Assembly: GCF_000312565.1 (NCBI RefSeq)
Contig: NZ_CALW02000045.1
Coordinates: forward strand, 62,001-126,000
Source of the DNA: Bartonella rattaustraliani AUST/NH4
GTDB taxonomy: Bacteria > Pseudomonadota > Alphaproteobacteria > Rhizobiales > Rhizobiaceae
Direction: 5' to 3'
Length of the DNA: 64,000 nucleotides
The position numbers were made by a program, and so were the translations under genes. How positions within the stretch are numbered: position 1 is the stretch's first letter; every line of letters begins with the position of its first letter. Under the pieces are notes generated by a model, which did not search any database, was not told the origin of the DNA, and worked only from the letters and a program-made list of their open reading frames with translations. Below, piece after piece: positions 1 to 9,714 of this stretch.

Positions 1-2
1 AT

Positions 3-248
3 ACCCGCCCGCAGGTGAGTTTATCTTCTCGGGAACGAAAATTAAATGTGCTGAATGCTTTTGAAGTGCCGCATAAAGTTAAAAAACATTTAGAGGGACG
101 TTCTATTTTGTTGGTTGATGATGTTTTCACAACAGGTGCAACGGTGACAGCGGCAGCAACAACATTAAAACGTGCAGGTGCGCGGCGGGTTGATGTGCTC
201 ACATTTTCACGTGTTCTAAAAGGAGATTCTCTTTTTCCTAATTCTTGA
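3..248 (+). CDS. comF: ComF-family phosphoribosyltransferase, C-terminal part (cut by window start)
   Basis: The reading frame is open from the window edge to the stop at 246-248, so only the last ~81 residues are present. They hold the type I phosphoribosyltransferase PRPP-binding loop, seen as ILLVDDVFTTGAT, preceded by a TRPQ...LSSRERKLNV stretch typical of ComF proteins. ComF-family proteins are linked to DNA uptake in competent bacteria, but in alphaproteobacteria their role is not well defined, so this is a family assignment only. The grxC gene follows 36 bp downstream on the same strand, as is common in Rhizobiales, which suggests co-transcription. Confidence 0.85.
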   Translation, partial: TRPQVSLSSRERKLNVLNAFEVPHKVKKHLEGRSILLVDDVFTTGATVTAAATTLKRAGARRVDVLTFSRVLKGDSLFPNS

Positions 249-284
249 AGAGTTTAAATTTGAAAAAAATTGGAGAATAACACT

Positions 285-542
285 ATGAAAAAGGTAATAA
301 TTTATACACGTCCTCACTGCCCTTATTGCATGAAAGCGCGTGATTTGCTTGATAAAAAAGGGGTAAAATATACGGATATTGATGCTTCCACATCTCTTCG
401 CCAAGAAATGGTGCAGCGCGCAAATGGGCGGGATACATTTCCGCAAATTTTTATAGGCGATTATCATGTTGGTGGTTGTGATGATCTTTATGCTTTAGAA
501 GATGAGGGGAAACTCGATGCTTTGTTACAAAGCATAAAATAG
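285..542 (+). CDS. grxC: Glutaredoxin 3
   Basis: An 85-residue cytoplasmic thiol-disulfide oxidoreductase that uses glutathione to reduce disulfides and mixed disulfides. The dithiol active site CPYC is at residues 12-15, the cis-proline loop appears as TFP at 51-53, and the glutathione-binding GGCDDL motif is at 63-68; length is normal for the family. The ATG at 285 is chosen because GGAG lies 8 bp upstream; a TTG at 270 in the same frame has no such site. It follows comF closely and converges on ubiG, with a small hairpin between the two stops. Confidence 0.95.
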   Translation: MKKVIIYTRPHCPYCMKARDLLDKKGVKYTDIDASTSLRQEMVQRANGRDTFPQIFIGDYHVGGCDDLYALEDEGKLDALLQSIK

Positions 543-558
543 CGACTTTCTAAGGTCG
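543..558. terminator. Short hairpin between convergent grxC and ubiG
   Basis: CGACTT (543-548) pairs with AGGTCG (553-558), one G-U pair included, around a four-base loop, and is followed on the + strand by TTTT. It starts directly after the grxC stop and overlaps the ubiG stop codon. It could end grxC transcription, but the stem is short and the U-run is only four bases. Confidence 0.4.
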
Positions 559-1293
559 TTTTGCAAGAAGTAGATAGTTAACCTCCATATTTTTTGAGTG
601 GTTCCAACTGTCGTTTAATGGATTATAGGCAATACCTATGCCGTCAATGACGGTGAGAGTGTTTTTTGATAAGAGATTTTTCAATTCTTGGGGTTTGAGG
701 AATTTTTTATAGTCATGGGTTCCTTTGGGAAGCCAACGTAAGATGTATTCAGCACCTATAATGGCGAGCCCCCATGCTTTCCATGTGCGATTAAGTGTTG
801 AAACAAACATCAATCCGTTGGGCTTGAGCATTTTCGCTGTGGTTTCTATGAAGAGATTAACATCAGAAACATGTTCAACAACTTCCATATTGAGTATAAT
901 ATCAAATCTTTCTTCTTCATTAGCCAGTTCTTCTGCGGTTGTGGTGCGGTAATCAATGGAGAGTCCGTTTTGGGCTGCATGGATTTTTGCGACTTCAATA
1001 TTTGTTTGCGCAGCATCAGCCCCTACAACCGTAGCACCAAGACGCGCCATTGGTTCGCATAACAAACCACCTCCGCAGCCGATATCAAGAATTCTCAAAT
1101 TTTCAAAAGGTATAAGCGAAACAGGATCGCGATTAAACTCTAAACAGATTTTTTCTCTAATGTACGCAAGACGTGCGGGATTGAATTGATGGAGTGGACG
1201 AAATTTTCCTTGTGGATCCCACCATTCTGCAGCAATTCGTGAAAAATGATCAATTTCATTTTGATCAATAGTGGTCTGTGTTTCATTTATCAT
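550..1293 (-). CDS. ubiG: Ubiquinone biosynthesis O-methyltransferase
   Basis: A 247-residue class I SAM-dependent methyltransferase that performs the two O-methylations of the ubiquinone ring. SAM-binding motif I is LDIGCGGG at residues 69-76, followed by an acidic residue in GAD (91-93). The N-terminal [13 protein letters not shown] stretch is characteristic of UbiG and separates it from other methyltransferases. It lies between convergent grxC and divergent lysC. In many Rhizobiales a carbon-nitrogen hydrolase and a DUF1178 gene sit between grxC and ubiG; neither is here. Confidence 0.95.
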   Translation of the reverse strand: MINETQTTIDQNEIDHFSRIAAEWWDPQGKFRPLHQFNPARLAYIREKICLEFNRDPVSLIPFENLRILDIGCGGGLLCEPMARLGATVVGADAAQTNIEVAKIHAAQNGLSIDYRTTTAEELANEEERFDIILNMEVVEHVSDVNLFIETTAKMLKPNGLMFVSTLNRTWKAWGLAIIGAEYILRWLPKGTHDYKKFLKPQELKNLLSKNTLTVIDGIGIAYNPLNDSWNHSKNMEVNYLLLAKRP

Positions 1294-1489
1294 ATCGTTA
1301 TCCTTTTACTTTTTTATCATAAAGTCGAGTGGATTTTATGATAAAGTCAAGAAAAAATATTATAAGCATAATTCAATTTGCACAAATGGTAGATATTCTG
1401 TATGTGGAAAAGAGATTTGTTAATATGGTGGCAAAACCTTATTCTCATTGTCGTGTGAGATAAGAAATATAAAGGTAAGAGTGTTATTG

Positions 1490-2746
1490 ATGGCGCGGAT
1501 TGTGATGAAATTTGGTGGAACATCTGTCGCAAACATTGAGCGTATTCATAATGTTGCACGGCATGTCAAAAGAGAAGTGGAGGCAGGCAATGAGGTTGCG
1601 GTTGTCGTATCCGCGATGGCTGGAAAAACCAATGAACTTGTTCAGTGGACGTGTGATGCTTCGCCAATCTATAAAGATGCCTATGAATATGATGTTGTTG
1701 TTGCATCTGGTGAACAGGTAACGGCGGGGTTGTTAGCTCTTACACTCCAAGCAATGGGGGTGAATGCGCGTTCATGGCTTGGTTGGCAAATTCCTATTCA
1801 TACGGATAGTGTACACAGTCGTGCACGTATTACAGATATTGATGGATCTTTTTTAATACAGCGTTTTCAAGAAGGACAGGTGGCTGTTATTGCTGGTTTT
1901 CAGGGAATAGCGCCAGATAATCGGATTTCTACCTTAGGGCGAGGCGGATCAGATACAAGTGCTGTTGCCATAGCTGCGGCGATACAAGCTGATCGCTGTG
2001 ATATTTATACAGATGTGGATGGGGTTTATACAACAGATCCACGTATAGAACCTAAAGCACGCCGTTTGCAAAAAGTTGCTTTTGAAGAAATGCTGGAAAT
2101 GGCTTCTCTTGGAGCAAAAGTTTTGCAGGTTCGTTCTGTTGAGTTGGCAATGGTTCATAAAGTTCGTACCTTCGTGCGCTCAAGTTTTGAGGATCCTGAT
2201 GTGTTAGGTCTGGAGGATCCGACAAATTCTTCTGGAACACTTATTTGCGATGAGGATGAAATCGTGGAACAACAAAATGTTACTGGTATTGCTTTTGCTA
2301 AGGATGAAGCACAAATTTCCCTCCGTCGGTTGGCAGATCGTCCAGGGATCTCCGCAGCAATTTTTGGCCCCTTGGCTGAGGCGCAGCTTAATGTTGATAT
2401 GATTGTGCAAAATATTTCTGAAGATGGTTCAAAAACAGATATGACTTTCACTGTACCATCGGCAGATGTCGATAAGGCGGTTGCGCTTCTTGAGGAGAAT
2501 CGTAAAGAGATTGGATTTGATGTTATCCAATTTGAAAGCGATCTTGCAAAGGTTTCTGTTATTGGTATTGGAATGCGCAGCCATGCAGGTGTTGCAGCTA
2601 CAGCATTTAAGGCTTTAGCTGAAAAAGGTATTAATATTCAAGCAATTACAACGTCAGAAATCAAGATTTCTGTTTTGATTGATAGTGCTTATACCGAGCT
2701 TGCTGTCAGAACATTACATGCTGTTTATGGCCTTGATAAGGGCTAG
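1490..2746 (+). CDS. lysC: Aspartate kinase
   Basis: A 418-residue enzyme that phosphorylates aspartate, the first committed step toward lysine/diaminopimelate, threonine and methionine. The N-terminal kinase signature KFGGTSV is at residues 7-13. The C-terminal third (from about residue 265) reads as two ACT domains, the usual site of feedback inhibition by amino acids. The ATG at 1490 is chosen because the protein then begins MARIVMKFGGTSV, as expected, with AAGGTAAGA upstream; the frame extends further back without a better site. thrB and thrC elsewhere in the window act in the threonine branch of the same pathway. Confidence 0.95.
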   Translation: MARIVMKFGGTSVANIERIHNVARHVKREVEAGNEVAVVVSAMAGKTNELVQWTCDASPIYKDAYEYDVVVASGEQVTAGLLALTLQAMGVNARSWLGWQIPIHTDSVHSRARITDIDGSFLIQRFQEGQVAVIAGFQGIAPDNRISTLGRGGSDTSAVAIAAAIQADRCDIYTDVDGVYTTDPRIEPKARRLQKVAFEEMLEMASLGAKVLQVRSVELAMVHKVRTFVRSSFEDPDVLGLEDPTNSSGTLICDEDEIVEQQNVTGIAFAKDEAQISLRRLADRPGISAAIFGPLAEAQLNVDMIVQNISEDGSKTDMTFTVPSADVDKAVALLEENRKEIGFDVIQFESDLAKVSVIGIGMRSHAGVAATAFKALAEKGINIQAITTSEIKISVLIDSAYTELAVRTLHAVYGLDKG

Positions 2747-3009
2747 ACATTTTTAGCTCTAAAAGAATTTCCATATAATATTAAGAGCTTTATATGTGTA
2801 GAGGAGTTGAGCGCTTATCCGATACGGATTGAATAGGATAAAGAAGTATGCGCATCACTCAAATACGCTCTTTGAGAGGAAGTTTTGTCGGTGTTGGGTA
2901 AAATGAAACGCGTGAGCTTGGTTTTATGAGATTATTCTCATGGCAATTGCTTCAAGAAGGGTGAATAGTATATATCATTGATACTTTGTATTTTTTCAAA
3001 CGATCTGTG

Positions 3010-3466
3010 AGAACTTTATGTGGGTTTTGAAATAGGAAGACGGTAGTATATGAAGTTTTAAATTTGCAGACTTACCACCATCCTTTAATTTGGCTTTACG
3101 ACTTTCAAAAGTCTCTAAAGCAATATTTTAAAGATAATGAAGATACCGCATTGCCTCATGCTTTTGCTTTTCGCGTTCTTTAATGGGGGCATGCCCTTCA
3201 CGTAAACCAGAACGCCACCATGTTGCATGTTCAAGGGCTTGTTTTAAAGAGACATGTCTCAAAATCCTAAGCTCATTTCACGATGATGTGGGTGAATTGT
3301 ATACCGATAACTCCATTGCGCACTATCATCTTCACGTTTATAAAGGTACAAGCTAGTACTATCATTCTCTGTAACAGCTTATGGGATATGTACCAACGCG
3401 TAGTATATATTTAAGAGCTCATATTGTTGTGGCCATCCTTGCATGAAGACGGTTCATGAGAGGCAT
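3010..3466 (-). pseudogene. Decayed P4-type integrase, N-terminal and early core part
   Basis: Read on the minus strand from the ATG at 3464-3466, the sequence begins like the other integrase copies (MPLMNRL...), passes through a degraded arm-binding domain (DUF4102), and then continues beyond the point where the short repeat copies stop. Recognisable later pieces are HATWWRSGLREG, PIKEREKQKHEAM and, after a stop, ETFESRKAKLKDGG, in the order expected for a phage P4-family integrase. Several stops and frame breaks are present and nothing recognisable remains past about 3010. No intact catalytic domain was seen. Confidence 0.75.
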
Positions 3467-3646
3467 TTTTCCTCCTATCTTCTATAATTTTACCCCAATT
3501 TTTATCCACATACTAATCCCACTGAGTGTGTAAAGCCAAGTGAACAAAATTGATTGAATATAAAGAAGGTTTGAAATGAGAGAATCTTACAATATTCGGG
3601 GTTATGATCCGAGCTGGATAATGAAAAAAATTCTTATAAATCAATA
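3236..3646 (-). repeat. Integrase-5' repeat, copy A (part of a longer integrase remnant)
   Basis: This is the region shared with the other copies: integrase arm-domain codons near 3236-3466, then the upstream segment, with the AGGAGG site and the TTGAATCAATTTTGTTCACTT-type block (here diverged), ending in the TTATAAATCAA block near 3646. It carries the variant with an extra ~50 bp (containing ACGCGTAGTATATATTTA) between start and arm domain. Unlike copies G and J, it runs on into later integrase sequence. Confidence 0.75.
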
Positions 3647-3817
3647 GATAGAGTAAATATATCTATTGATATTGTGTAATGTTTCAAATAGTTTCTGAGA
3701 GTTTTATGTGTGCTCGTGGATTGAACGTTCTTCTTTCATGATGAAGCCGAGAAGGAAGTACATTATAAGGCCGTGTGGTAAGACAAAGGATAAAAAAGCT
3801 TAAATAGAAAGATAAAT

Positions 3818-4286
3818 ACGGTTTTAGCCTTCAACTGATGAATGGAGTTGCCTTTCTTGCCAAACTTACGCATCCACAAATTTATTTGATCAAGATTGAG
3901 AGTAAGAAAATTTATGCACTATCCTCATCCGACACAAGCAATGCAATTGCAGAAAATACAGATGCTGACTAATGGCATCTCTTTATATAAAGCTTTTGGA
4001 GATTTTTCTGGTACTTAATGCCCAATTTTAATAATGTTATAAACATTTATAATGATGTGACTTCATATGAATCTACACATAGCACGAACGGTGTCTATTC
4101 AATAAGAAAAAAGCCAGAAACATTTATTTGTCCACTGTATTTGGGGGGACACAAAGCGCCGATTATAACTTGTGGTAAAATAGAGAGCGCCATATAACTC
4201 AAGCTTGAGGGACAAATAAAAACCTCAATGAAGAATTTAGACAAAAATTTCTTGTCAGGGAAGATTTTCAAGAAAGGCATGCATTA
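3818..4286 (+). pseudogene. Remnant of an unidentified gene
   Basis: Three adjacent plus-strand stretches look protein-like but are broken from one another. About 3818-3970 encodes a segment containing LMNGVAFLAKLTHPQIYLIK. About 4019-4198 begins at an ATG and contains KKPETFICPLYLGGHKAP. The same frame resumes after one stop with LEGQIKTSMKNLDKNF up to 4286. The pieces could derive from one decayed gene. I cannot assign a family, and coding status is inferred only from long open stretches and composition. Confidence 0.35.
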
Positions 4287-4402
4287 AATTTTTTCTTCTT
4301 TGCTGAGAGCTTTATAGTTTTTGATTTTTTTCTCTTATTGACATTGGATATGGGCTCATTGGCATTGAATACAGTAAAAAAAATCTTATAGCTTTTTATA
4401 AA

Positions 4403-5758
4403 TCAGCTAGCATGCGCTTTTTTATTGCGTTTGATGTAAATAAAACCATATCCGAGACCGAACAAAGCAGATAAACCAGATCCACAAAGGACACTAATTT
4501 TTGCAGAATCAAGCAGAATGATATCTTTAAAAGCAAGCATCGAAACAAAAATAGACATTGTAAAGCCAATACCTGCTAAAAATCCAATAAGTAAAATACC
4601 TGTCCAAGTCATTTGAGGAGGCAGACGGCAGAGTCCTGATTTGACGGCTAAATAGCTGGCAGCAATAATACCCAAAGGTTTACCAATAAAAAGACCAATA
4701 ACAACACCGAGTACAACCAAGAATGACCCATGAGAAGAAAGATCAAAATTTGCAAAACTAACACCAGCATTTGCAAAGGCAAAAATTGGCATGATACCGT
4801 ATGCGACCCATGGATGTAATATTTTCTGAATACGTGTCACTGGTGCTATCATATCACGTTGTCCTTTACGCATTTTTTTCAATGCGGTTGAGACATGATT
4901 GAAGTCTTTTTTTGTATCTTTTTCTTGAAGAACTTGCATTGCGTTGCTTAATATAGTGAGTGGCGCAACAAGAGTACGAGGGGGGGAAACGGGAGTCATC
5001 ATCCCTAAAATAACGCCGGCAAGCGAGGGATGAACACCTGTTACCATCAAACCCCACCAGATGATCGCACCAGGAAGAATATAAAGCCGTGCTGATGCGA
5101 GTCCAATCCATTGAAAGAAGAGCACTAAAGCAATACCTGCTGCTGCAATAATGAGACCACTAGGATCAATGTTTGTTGAGTAGAAGAAAGCAATAATAAG
5201 AACAGCAATAATATCATCAATAATTGCTAAGGATAAAAGAATGATATGTAAGTTAGAAGGAATTTGTTTCCCAAGCAGAGCAAGAATGCCAAGTGCAAAG
5301 GCAATATCTGTAGCTGTTGGCACAGCCCAACCATGTGTATGGCCCCCGTTAAAGTTAAAGCTGAGATAAATAATTGCAGGAAGACAAACGCCGCCTATTG
5401 CTGCAACAATTGGCAAAACTGCTTGTTTAAAGTCAGCAAGAGCACCTTCATGAATTTCACGCCGGATTTCCATTCCTGCAACGAGAAAGAAAACAGTCAT
5501 GAGAGCGTCATTAACCCAAAAGTGTAAATCCCACGAGAGGGTGAAATACCCTAAGTTAAAGCCAAAAGATGTATGCCATAAGGATTCATAGAGAGAAGCA
5601 TATTGAGAATTAGCAAAAATAAGTGCAAGAGCAGCGGCTAATAAAAGAACAATTCCACTGAGAGCTTCAATATGAAGAAAACGCTCGATAGCGGAAAGCG
5701 CTTGATTTGTGACACGAGAAGCGCGGTTAGGGAGACGATTTGAAGATAAATCAGACAT
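4403..5758 (-). CDS. nhaA: Na+/H+ antiporter NhaA
   Basis: A 451-residue inner-membrane antiporter that exports Na+ in exchange for protons and helps control pH and salt tolerance. The family hallmark is the Asp pair in LAIIDDIIAV (Asp181-Asp182, equivalent to the ion-binding pair of E. coli NhaA), preceded by TATDIAFALG. About twelve hydrophobic segments are evident. The ATG at 5758 is chosen because GGAG lies six bases upstream; a TTG four codons earlier is less likely. It is longer than E. coli NhaA, with ~20 extra hydrophilic residues at each end. Confidence 0.93.
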   Translation of the reverse strand: MSDLSSNRLPNRASRVTNQALSAIERFLHIEALSGIVLLLAAALALIFANSQYASLYESLWHTSFGFNLGYFTLSWDLHFWVNDALMTVFFLVAGMEIRREIHEGALADFKQAVLPIVAAIGGVCLPAIIYLSFNFNGGHTHGWAVPTATDIAFALGILALLGKQIPSNLHIILLSLAIIDDIIAVLIIAFFYSTNIDPSGLIIAAAGIALVLFFQWIGLASARLYILPGAIIWWGLMVTGVHPSLAGVILGMMTPVSPPRTLVAPLTILSNAMQVLQEKDTKKDFNHVSTALKKMRKGQRDMIAPVTRIQKILHPWVAYGIMPIFAFANAGVSFANFDLSSHGSFLVVLGVVIGLFIGKPLGIIAASYLAVKSGLCRLPPQMTWTGILLIGFLAGIGFTMSIFVSMLAFKDIILLDSAKISVLCGSGLSALFGLGYGFIYIKRNKKAHAS

Positions 5759-5914
5759 GAACAACTCCAAGTATCGGCAATTTCATAAATAATATTTTTC
5801 GGTACAAATTATTATTCTTTATGGTAACCTCCTCTATCATATAACAGAAAGAAGAGGAATAATGCTCTAAAGTTTATAGACAAGATCATTCTATTTTAAA
5901 GTGGAAGATATTTT

Positions 5915-7594
5915 TTAAGGTGATGCTTCATTCTTTATGGTGAGATGGACTTTATTCAAAACTGTGGACAAATCATTTTGTAGGGCAGATTCGAGATCAG
6001 CTATTGTGAGCCCTTTATTGTCTTTTGCTTTCATCTTAATCATCAATGTTTGGGGATTTTTAGCAAAATCACCTAAAGATTTCGAAATTTTTTCCGCTTC
6101 AGCATGATTTTTTAAAAATATTTTCGGGCTTTGTGTCATCATCAGATAGAAATCGTCATAGAGTTCTTTTTTAAGATCATGTTTTTTGTCATTCAAGTTT
6201 TGTGCAAGATAAGAAAAAAGCTTATCAATGAAACCAGAATCCGTATAATGAATGTCAATTTCAGTAATACCGGAATCCTGCAAAGCAGCAATCATTGCGT
6301 CTTTTTCAGCAGAGAAGAGTTTTTCATCAACATCAACAGTTTTTGCTACCATTTTTCCAGACGCTATATTTTTTATGTTGAAAGACCCTGTATAAAAGAG
6401 TACGTGTTTTTTTTCATCATAAGAAAAATCGATTTTTTCTGAAAGATCAAGCCGTTCAAATCCCATTTTTTTGAAAAGTTCTAAATCTTTTTCTTCCATT
6501 TTTTTAGGTAAAATTGAAAGGTTATTAAAAGAGATCAGAAATTTTTGGGGGAGTGGATGTTTCCACAGGCCTTGTTTAAATTGAAATGATTCAAATGCTG
6601 CTTGAAACTGTGGTGTCTCAACGTTGAGATCACTCATTTCTGCATCAGCTAAAGTAATAGTAGATAGGGTGTCTACAAGAACGTCATACCGTGATTTTTT
6701 TTGAGACTCTAGATGGTTTATTTTTCTTGTATTAAGATAATTTTTAATCAATTTTCCAGGAATCTGTTCGGATGTTTTTACTTTAAAACCAGATGTTTTA
6801 AGGGCGCCAAGAGAGAAAGAGGTACTTTTCTCTTTTCCTTCAAAAAGGTCGATCATTACCTTTTTGAGAGAAATAGGGCCGATAACGGTTTTTTCTTGAT
6901 TGACAGGATTATTTTTCCCCAAAATCATAGAATATATGTAGTTAATGTCGATATCATGTGCCTCTATCATATTACTTTTTGTGACAATATTCATCTGTTT
7001 AGCATTATTTTTCTCTATCGTTTTAAGGGCCATATTTTTGATGCCAACAGAACCAATATGAGCATTTTTAAAATGAGAAAGCTGAAAATCTTTTATCTTA
7101 AGTTCCCCCTTATTCTCTACAAAAACACGTATATTGGGAGCAACAATTGAGGCAAGTTCAATACGCATTATGGATTGTAAAAGCTGTGATGTAATAGCTC
7201 TATTCTTTTCCTTTAAGAAGACGCTATTAAGAGAGATTTTAGGAATTTGTACATGAATATCACCATATACTAAATCAACATTATAAAGTGTAAAGATTCC
7301 AGGAATGAAGAAAATAGGAGGGCGAGCAGAAATAGCACCAATTTTAAGTGATGTGCCCGTAGGAACTGGTAGTGTAACATTCTTCAAATTGACTTTGCCG
7401 GTAAGACTGATTTCGGATGTTTCTGCTTTTATAGAGCGGCGGGCTACTTCCCGTTTTACAAAGCTGTTAAGATAAGGCTTTGCCACATAAAAACTACCAA
7501 CAACGATAATCACCAAAATGGCAATAAATCCAATAATACAAGCCATCCAGTATTTTAAATTACTGCGATACCCACTATGAAGATTGCTCATCAT
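5915..7594 (-). CDS. Large membrane-anchored protein of unknown function
   Basis: A 559-residue protein that I do not recognise. Residues ~15-37 form one strong hydrophobic segment (ACIIGFIAILVIIVVGSFYV) after a short positive N-terminus, predicting an inner-membrane anchor with the bulk in the periplasm. The rest is soluble, Lys-rich and beta-prone, with a K-V-N-L-K-N-V-T-L-P-style start that loosely recalls AsmA-like proteins; this is only an impression. The start is uncertain: ATG at 7594 or 7591, or GTG at 7606. It is a single gene, with about 150 bp separating it from nhaA. Confidence 0.7.
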   Translation of the reverse strand: MMSNLHSGYRSNLKYWMACIIGFIAILVIIVVGSFYVAKPYLNSFVKREVARRSIKAETSEISLTGKVNLKNVTLPVPTGTSLKIGAISARPPIFFIPGIFTLYNVDLVYGDIHVQIPKISLNSVFLKEKNRAITSQLLQSIMRIELASIVAPNIRVFVENKGELKIKDFQLSHFKNAHIGSVGIKNMALKTIEKNNAKQMNIVTKSNMIEAHDIDINYIYSMILGKNNPVNQEKTVIGPISLKKVMIDLFEGKEKSTSFSLGALKTSGFKVKTSEQIPGKLIKNYLNTRKINHLESQKKSRYDVLVDTLSTITLADAEMSDLNVETPQFQAAFESFQFKQGLWKHPLPQKFLISFNNLSILPKKMEEKDLELFKKMGFERLDLSEKIDFSYDEKKHVLFYTGSFNIKNIASGKMVAKTVDVDEKLFSAEKDAMIAALQDSGITEIDIHYTDSGFIDKLFSYLAQNLNDKKHDLKKELYDDFYLMMTQSPKIFLKNHAEAEKISKSLGDFAKNPQTLMIKMKAKDNKGLTIADLESALQNDLSTVLNKVHLTIKNEASP

Positions 7595-7941
7595 TTTTTC
7601 TTTCACTTAATATGTTATTCTTTATGAGAGCGAAAATATTTCTAAAACAACGACAAAGAAGATATAAATACTCTATATCTCAGTTTCTGCTTTTTCCCTC
7701 TATTTATGGTAGAAGCATTCCCAATCTTTTTTGCAATACGCTTTTATAAAATGTCAACAATTTTCTTTAATTTCAGCATATGATAACAAATTCTATAAGA
7801 AGGGGGATGTTGATCATAATTTTTAGAGCTTTAATTTATTCTGCAGTATATCCATCTTTTCTTTTATCTTGCTGCTGTTTATCGGAATAGTTAAAACATA
7901 AATAATTGTTCATTCTAATCTGATGGGAAGAGATAGGTCGC

Positions 7942-9714
7942 ATGACAGAAAATCAAATAATGGCTTTTTCTATTATTGGTCTCATGATGGTTGTTTTTAT
8001 TTGGGATCGATTTCGTTATGATCTTGTCGCTATTTGTACATTACTGATCTCTTGCGCTGTTGGACTTGTGAGCCCAAAAGAGGCATTTAGCGGTTTTAGC
8101 AACGATATTGTTATTATTGTGGGGAGTGTATTTGTTGTTAGTACAGCTGTCTCACGTTCTGGTATCATGGAATTTGTCATTCAGCGGATATGGCCAGATG
8201 TAAAGTCAGTACGGATTCAATTAGCTTTTTTGGTTCTTTCTGTCGTGTTTTTGTCCATGTTTGTTAAAAACATTGGTGCTTTGGCTATTATGATCCCGAT
8301 TGCTTTTCAATTTGCTCGTCGTTCCCAGGTTTCACCCTCTGTTTTTTTAATGCCAATGGCATTTAGTTCTTTGCTAGGGGGGTTGATGACCCAGATAGGA
8401 ACTTCTCCTAATGTTGTTATTTCAGCTATGCAAGAGCGTTTGGCAGGGGCTCCTTTTACCATGTTTGATTTTACACCGGTTGGTGCAGCTGTTGCTGCTG
8501 TTGGTGTTTTATATTTGGTCTCTTGTTATTGGCTTTTACCTGTGCGTGTACATTCAGGGGTATCGTTTGATGACGCTATTGATATTCGTAATTATGTTTC
8601 AGAAGTGCATATTCCAATAATCTCACCAGTTGTAGGGAAAACCATCGTTGATCTCGTTAAGCCATCAGGTGGTGATGTCATGGTGGTTCAAATTATCAGA
8701 AATAAGACATCTATTTCGCCATTGCCAGATTTTATTTTATCTGAAAACGATATTGTTTTGCTGGAAGGTTCGCATACTGGTTTAGACAGTGTGATGAATT
8801 CTGCGCGCTTAGAATTTTTTACAGATCGAACTATTTCTACGGAGGATAAAGACAGCGATATAAATATTGTTGAAGCAGTTGTCACACATAATTCACCCCT
8901 TATTGGCGTGAATGCGAAGGAGTTTTCGTTATTGGATCGCTATGATGTGAATTTTCTTGCGTTAAGTCGCCAGCATGAAAGAGTACGGGGCAGGCTTAGT
9001 GATATTGTCTTCCATCTTGGAGATGTGATTGTTTTGCAAGGACAGGATACGGTTATTCCAAATTTATTGCGGGAATTAAAATGTTTACCTTTGGCAAGAC
9101 GAAACCTTGTATTTGGTAATTTACGGCATGGTCTTGTCTCTTTAGCTATTCTTTTTATAGCAATTATTTTTACAGCTTTTCAGATTGTTCCCGTTGCCTT
9201 TTCTTTTTTTTCTGCTGCCGTTGCAATGGTTCTTTTTCGCGTTTTGCCTGCGCGTGATTTGTATCAGGCATTAGATGGCAAAATATTAGTGTTGTTAGCA
9301 GCTCTTATTCCTGTGAGTGAAGCATTAGAGAAGGTAGGCTGCACAGATCTCATAGGCCAATGGCTAAGTCAGTTGGCGGTATTTTTCCCACCATTTGGTG
9401 CATTAGCACTTATGTTGGTGACAGCTATGTTGGTAACACCCTTTTTGAATAATGCAGCGACGGTTATGATGGTAGCACCAATCGCCTCAAGTTTTGCTCA
9501 TTCTCTTCATTATAAGCCTGAAGCTTTTTTAATGGCTGTTGCAATTGGTGCGGGCTGTGAGTTTCTCACACCTATAGGACATCAAAGCAATATGCTTGTG
9601 ATGGCGTCAGGGGGGTATCGGTTTAGTGACTATCCACGTTTGGGGGCTCCGTTAGCATTATTGATAGTCATTGTTGCTGTTCCAATGCTGATGTGGATTT
9701 GGCCGTTACAATAA
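7942..9714 (+). CDS. SLC13-family permease with two TrkA-C (RCK_C) domains
   Basis: A 590-residue inner-membrane transporter of the divalent anion/Na+ symporter (SLC13/DASS) superfamily. Two hydrophobic halves, each with a typical re-entrant signature (TQIGTSPN near residue 153 and TPIGHQSN near 542), flank a soluble middle of roughly residues 200-385. The middle contains two TrkA-C-like regulatory domains, each with a D/E-I-V-L-L/Q-G-type ending (ENDIVLLEG; GDVIVLQG). Substrate cannot be told from sequence; sulfate, dicarboxylates or another anion are possible. The gene stands alone between two intergenic gaps. Confidence 0.88.
   Translation: MTENQIMAFSIIGLMMVVFIWDRFRYDLVAICTLLISCAVGLVSPKEAFSGFSNDIVIIVGSVFVVSTAVSRSGIMEFVIQRIWPDVKSVRIQLAFLVLSVVFLSMFVKNIGALAIMIPIAFQFARRSQVSPSVFLMPMAFSSLLGGLMTQIGTSPNVVISAMQERLAGAPFTMFDFTPVGAAVAAVGVLYLVSCYWLLPVRVHSGVSFDDAIDIRNYVSEVHIPIISPVVGKTIVDLVKPSGGDVMVVQIIRNKTSISPLPDFILSENDIVLLEGSHTGLDSVMNSARLEFFTDRTISTEDKDSDINIVEAVVTHNSPLIGVNAKEFSLLDRYDVNFLALSRQHERVRGRLSDIVFHLGDVIVLQGQDTVIPNLLRELKCLPLARRNLVFGNLRHGLVSLAILFIAIIFTAFQIVPVAFSFFSAAVAMVLFRVLPARDLYQALDGKILVLLAALIPVSEALEKVGCTDLIGQWLSQLAVFFPPFGALALMLVTAMLVTPFLNNAATVMMVAPIASSFAHSLHYKPEAFLMAVAIGAGCEFLTPIGHQSNMLVMASGGYRFSDYPRLGAPLALLIVIVAVPMLMWIWPLQ

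Noticed and set aside
4095-4280. Minus-strand 61-codon frame as a gene
   Set aside because: No ribosome-binding site, and the plus strand of the same region gives a more protein-like broken reading.
6131-7150. Plus-strand frames of 103 and 145 codons inside the unknown membrane-anchored gene
   Set aside because: Both are antisense to a continuous 559-codon frame with a sensible anchor and start; their composition (Phe/Ile/Lys-rich) is that of shadow frames.
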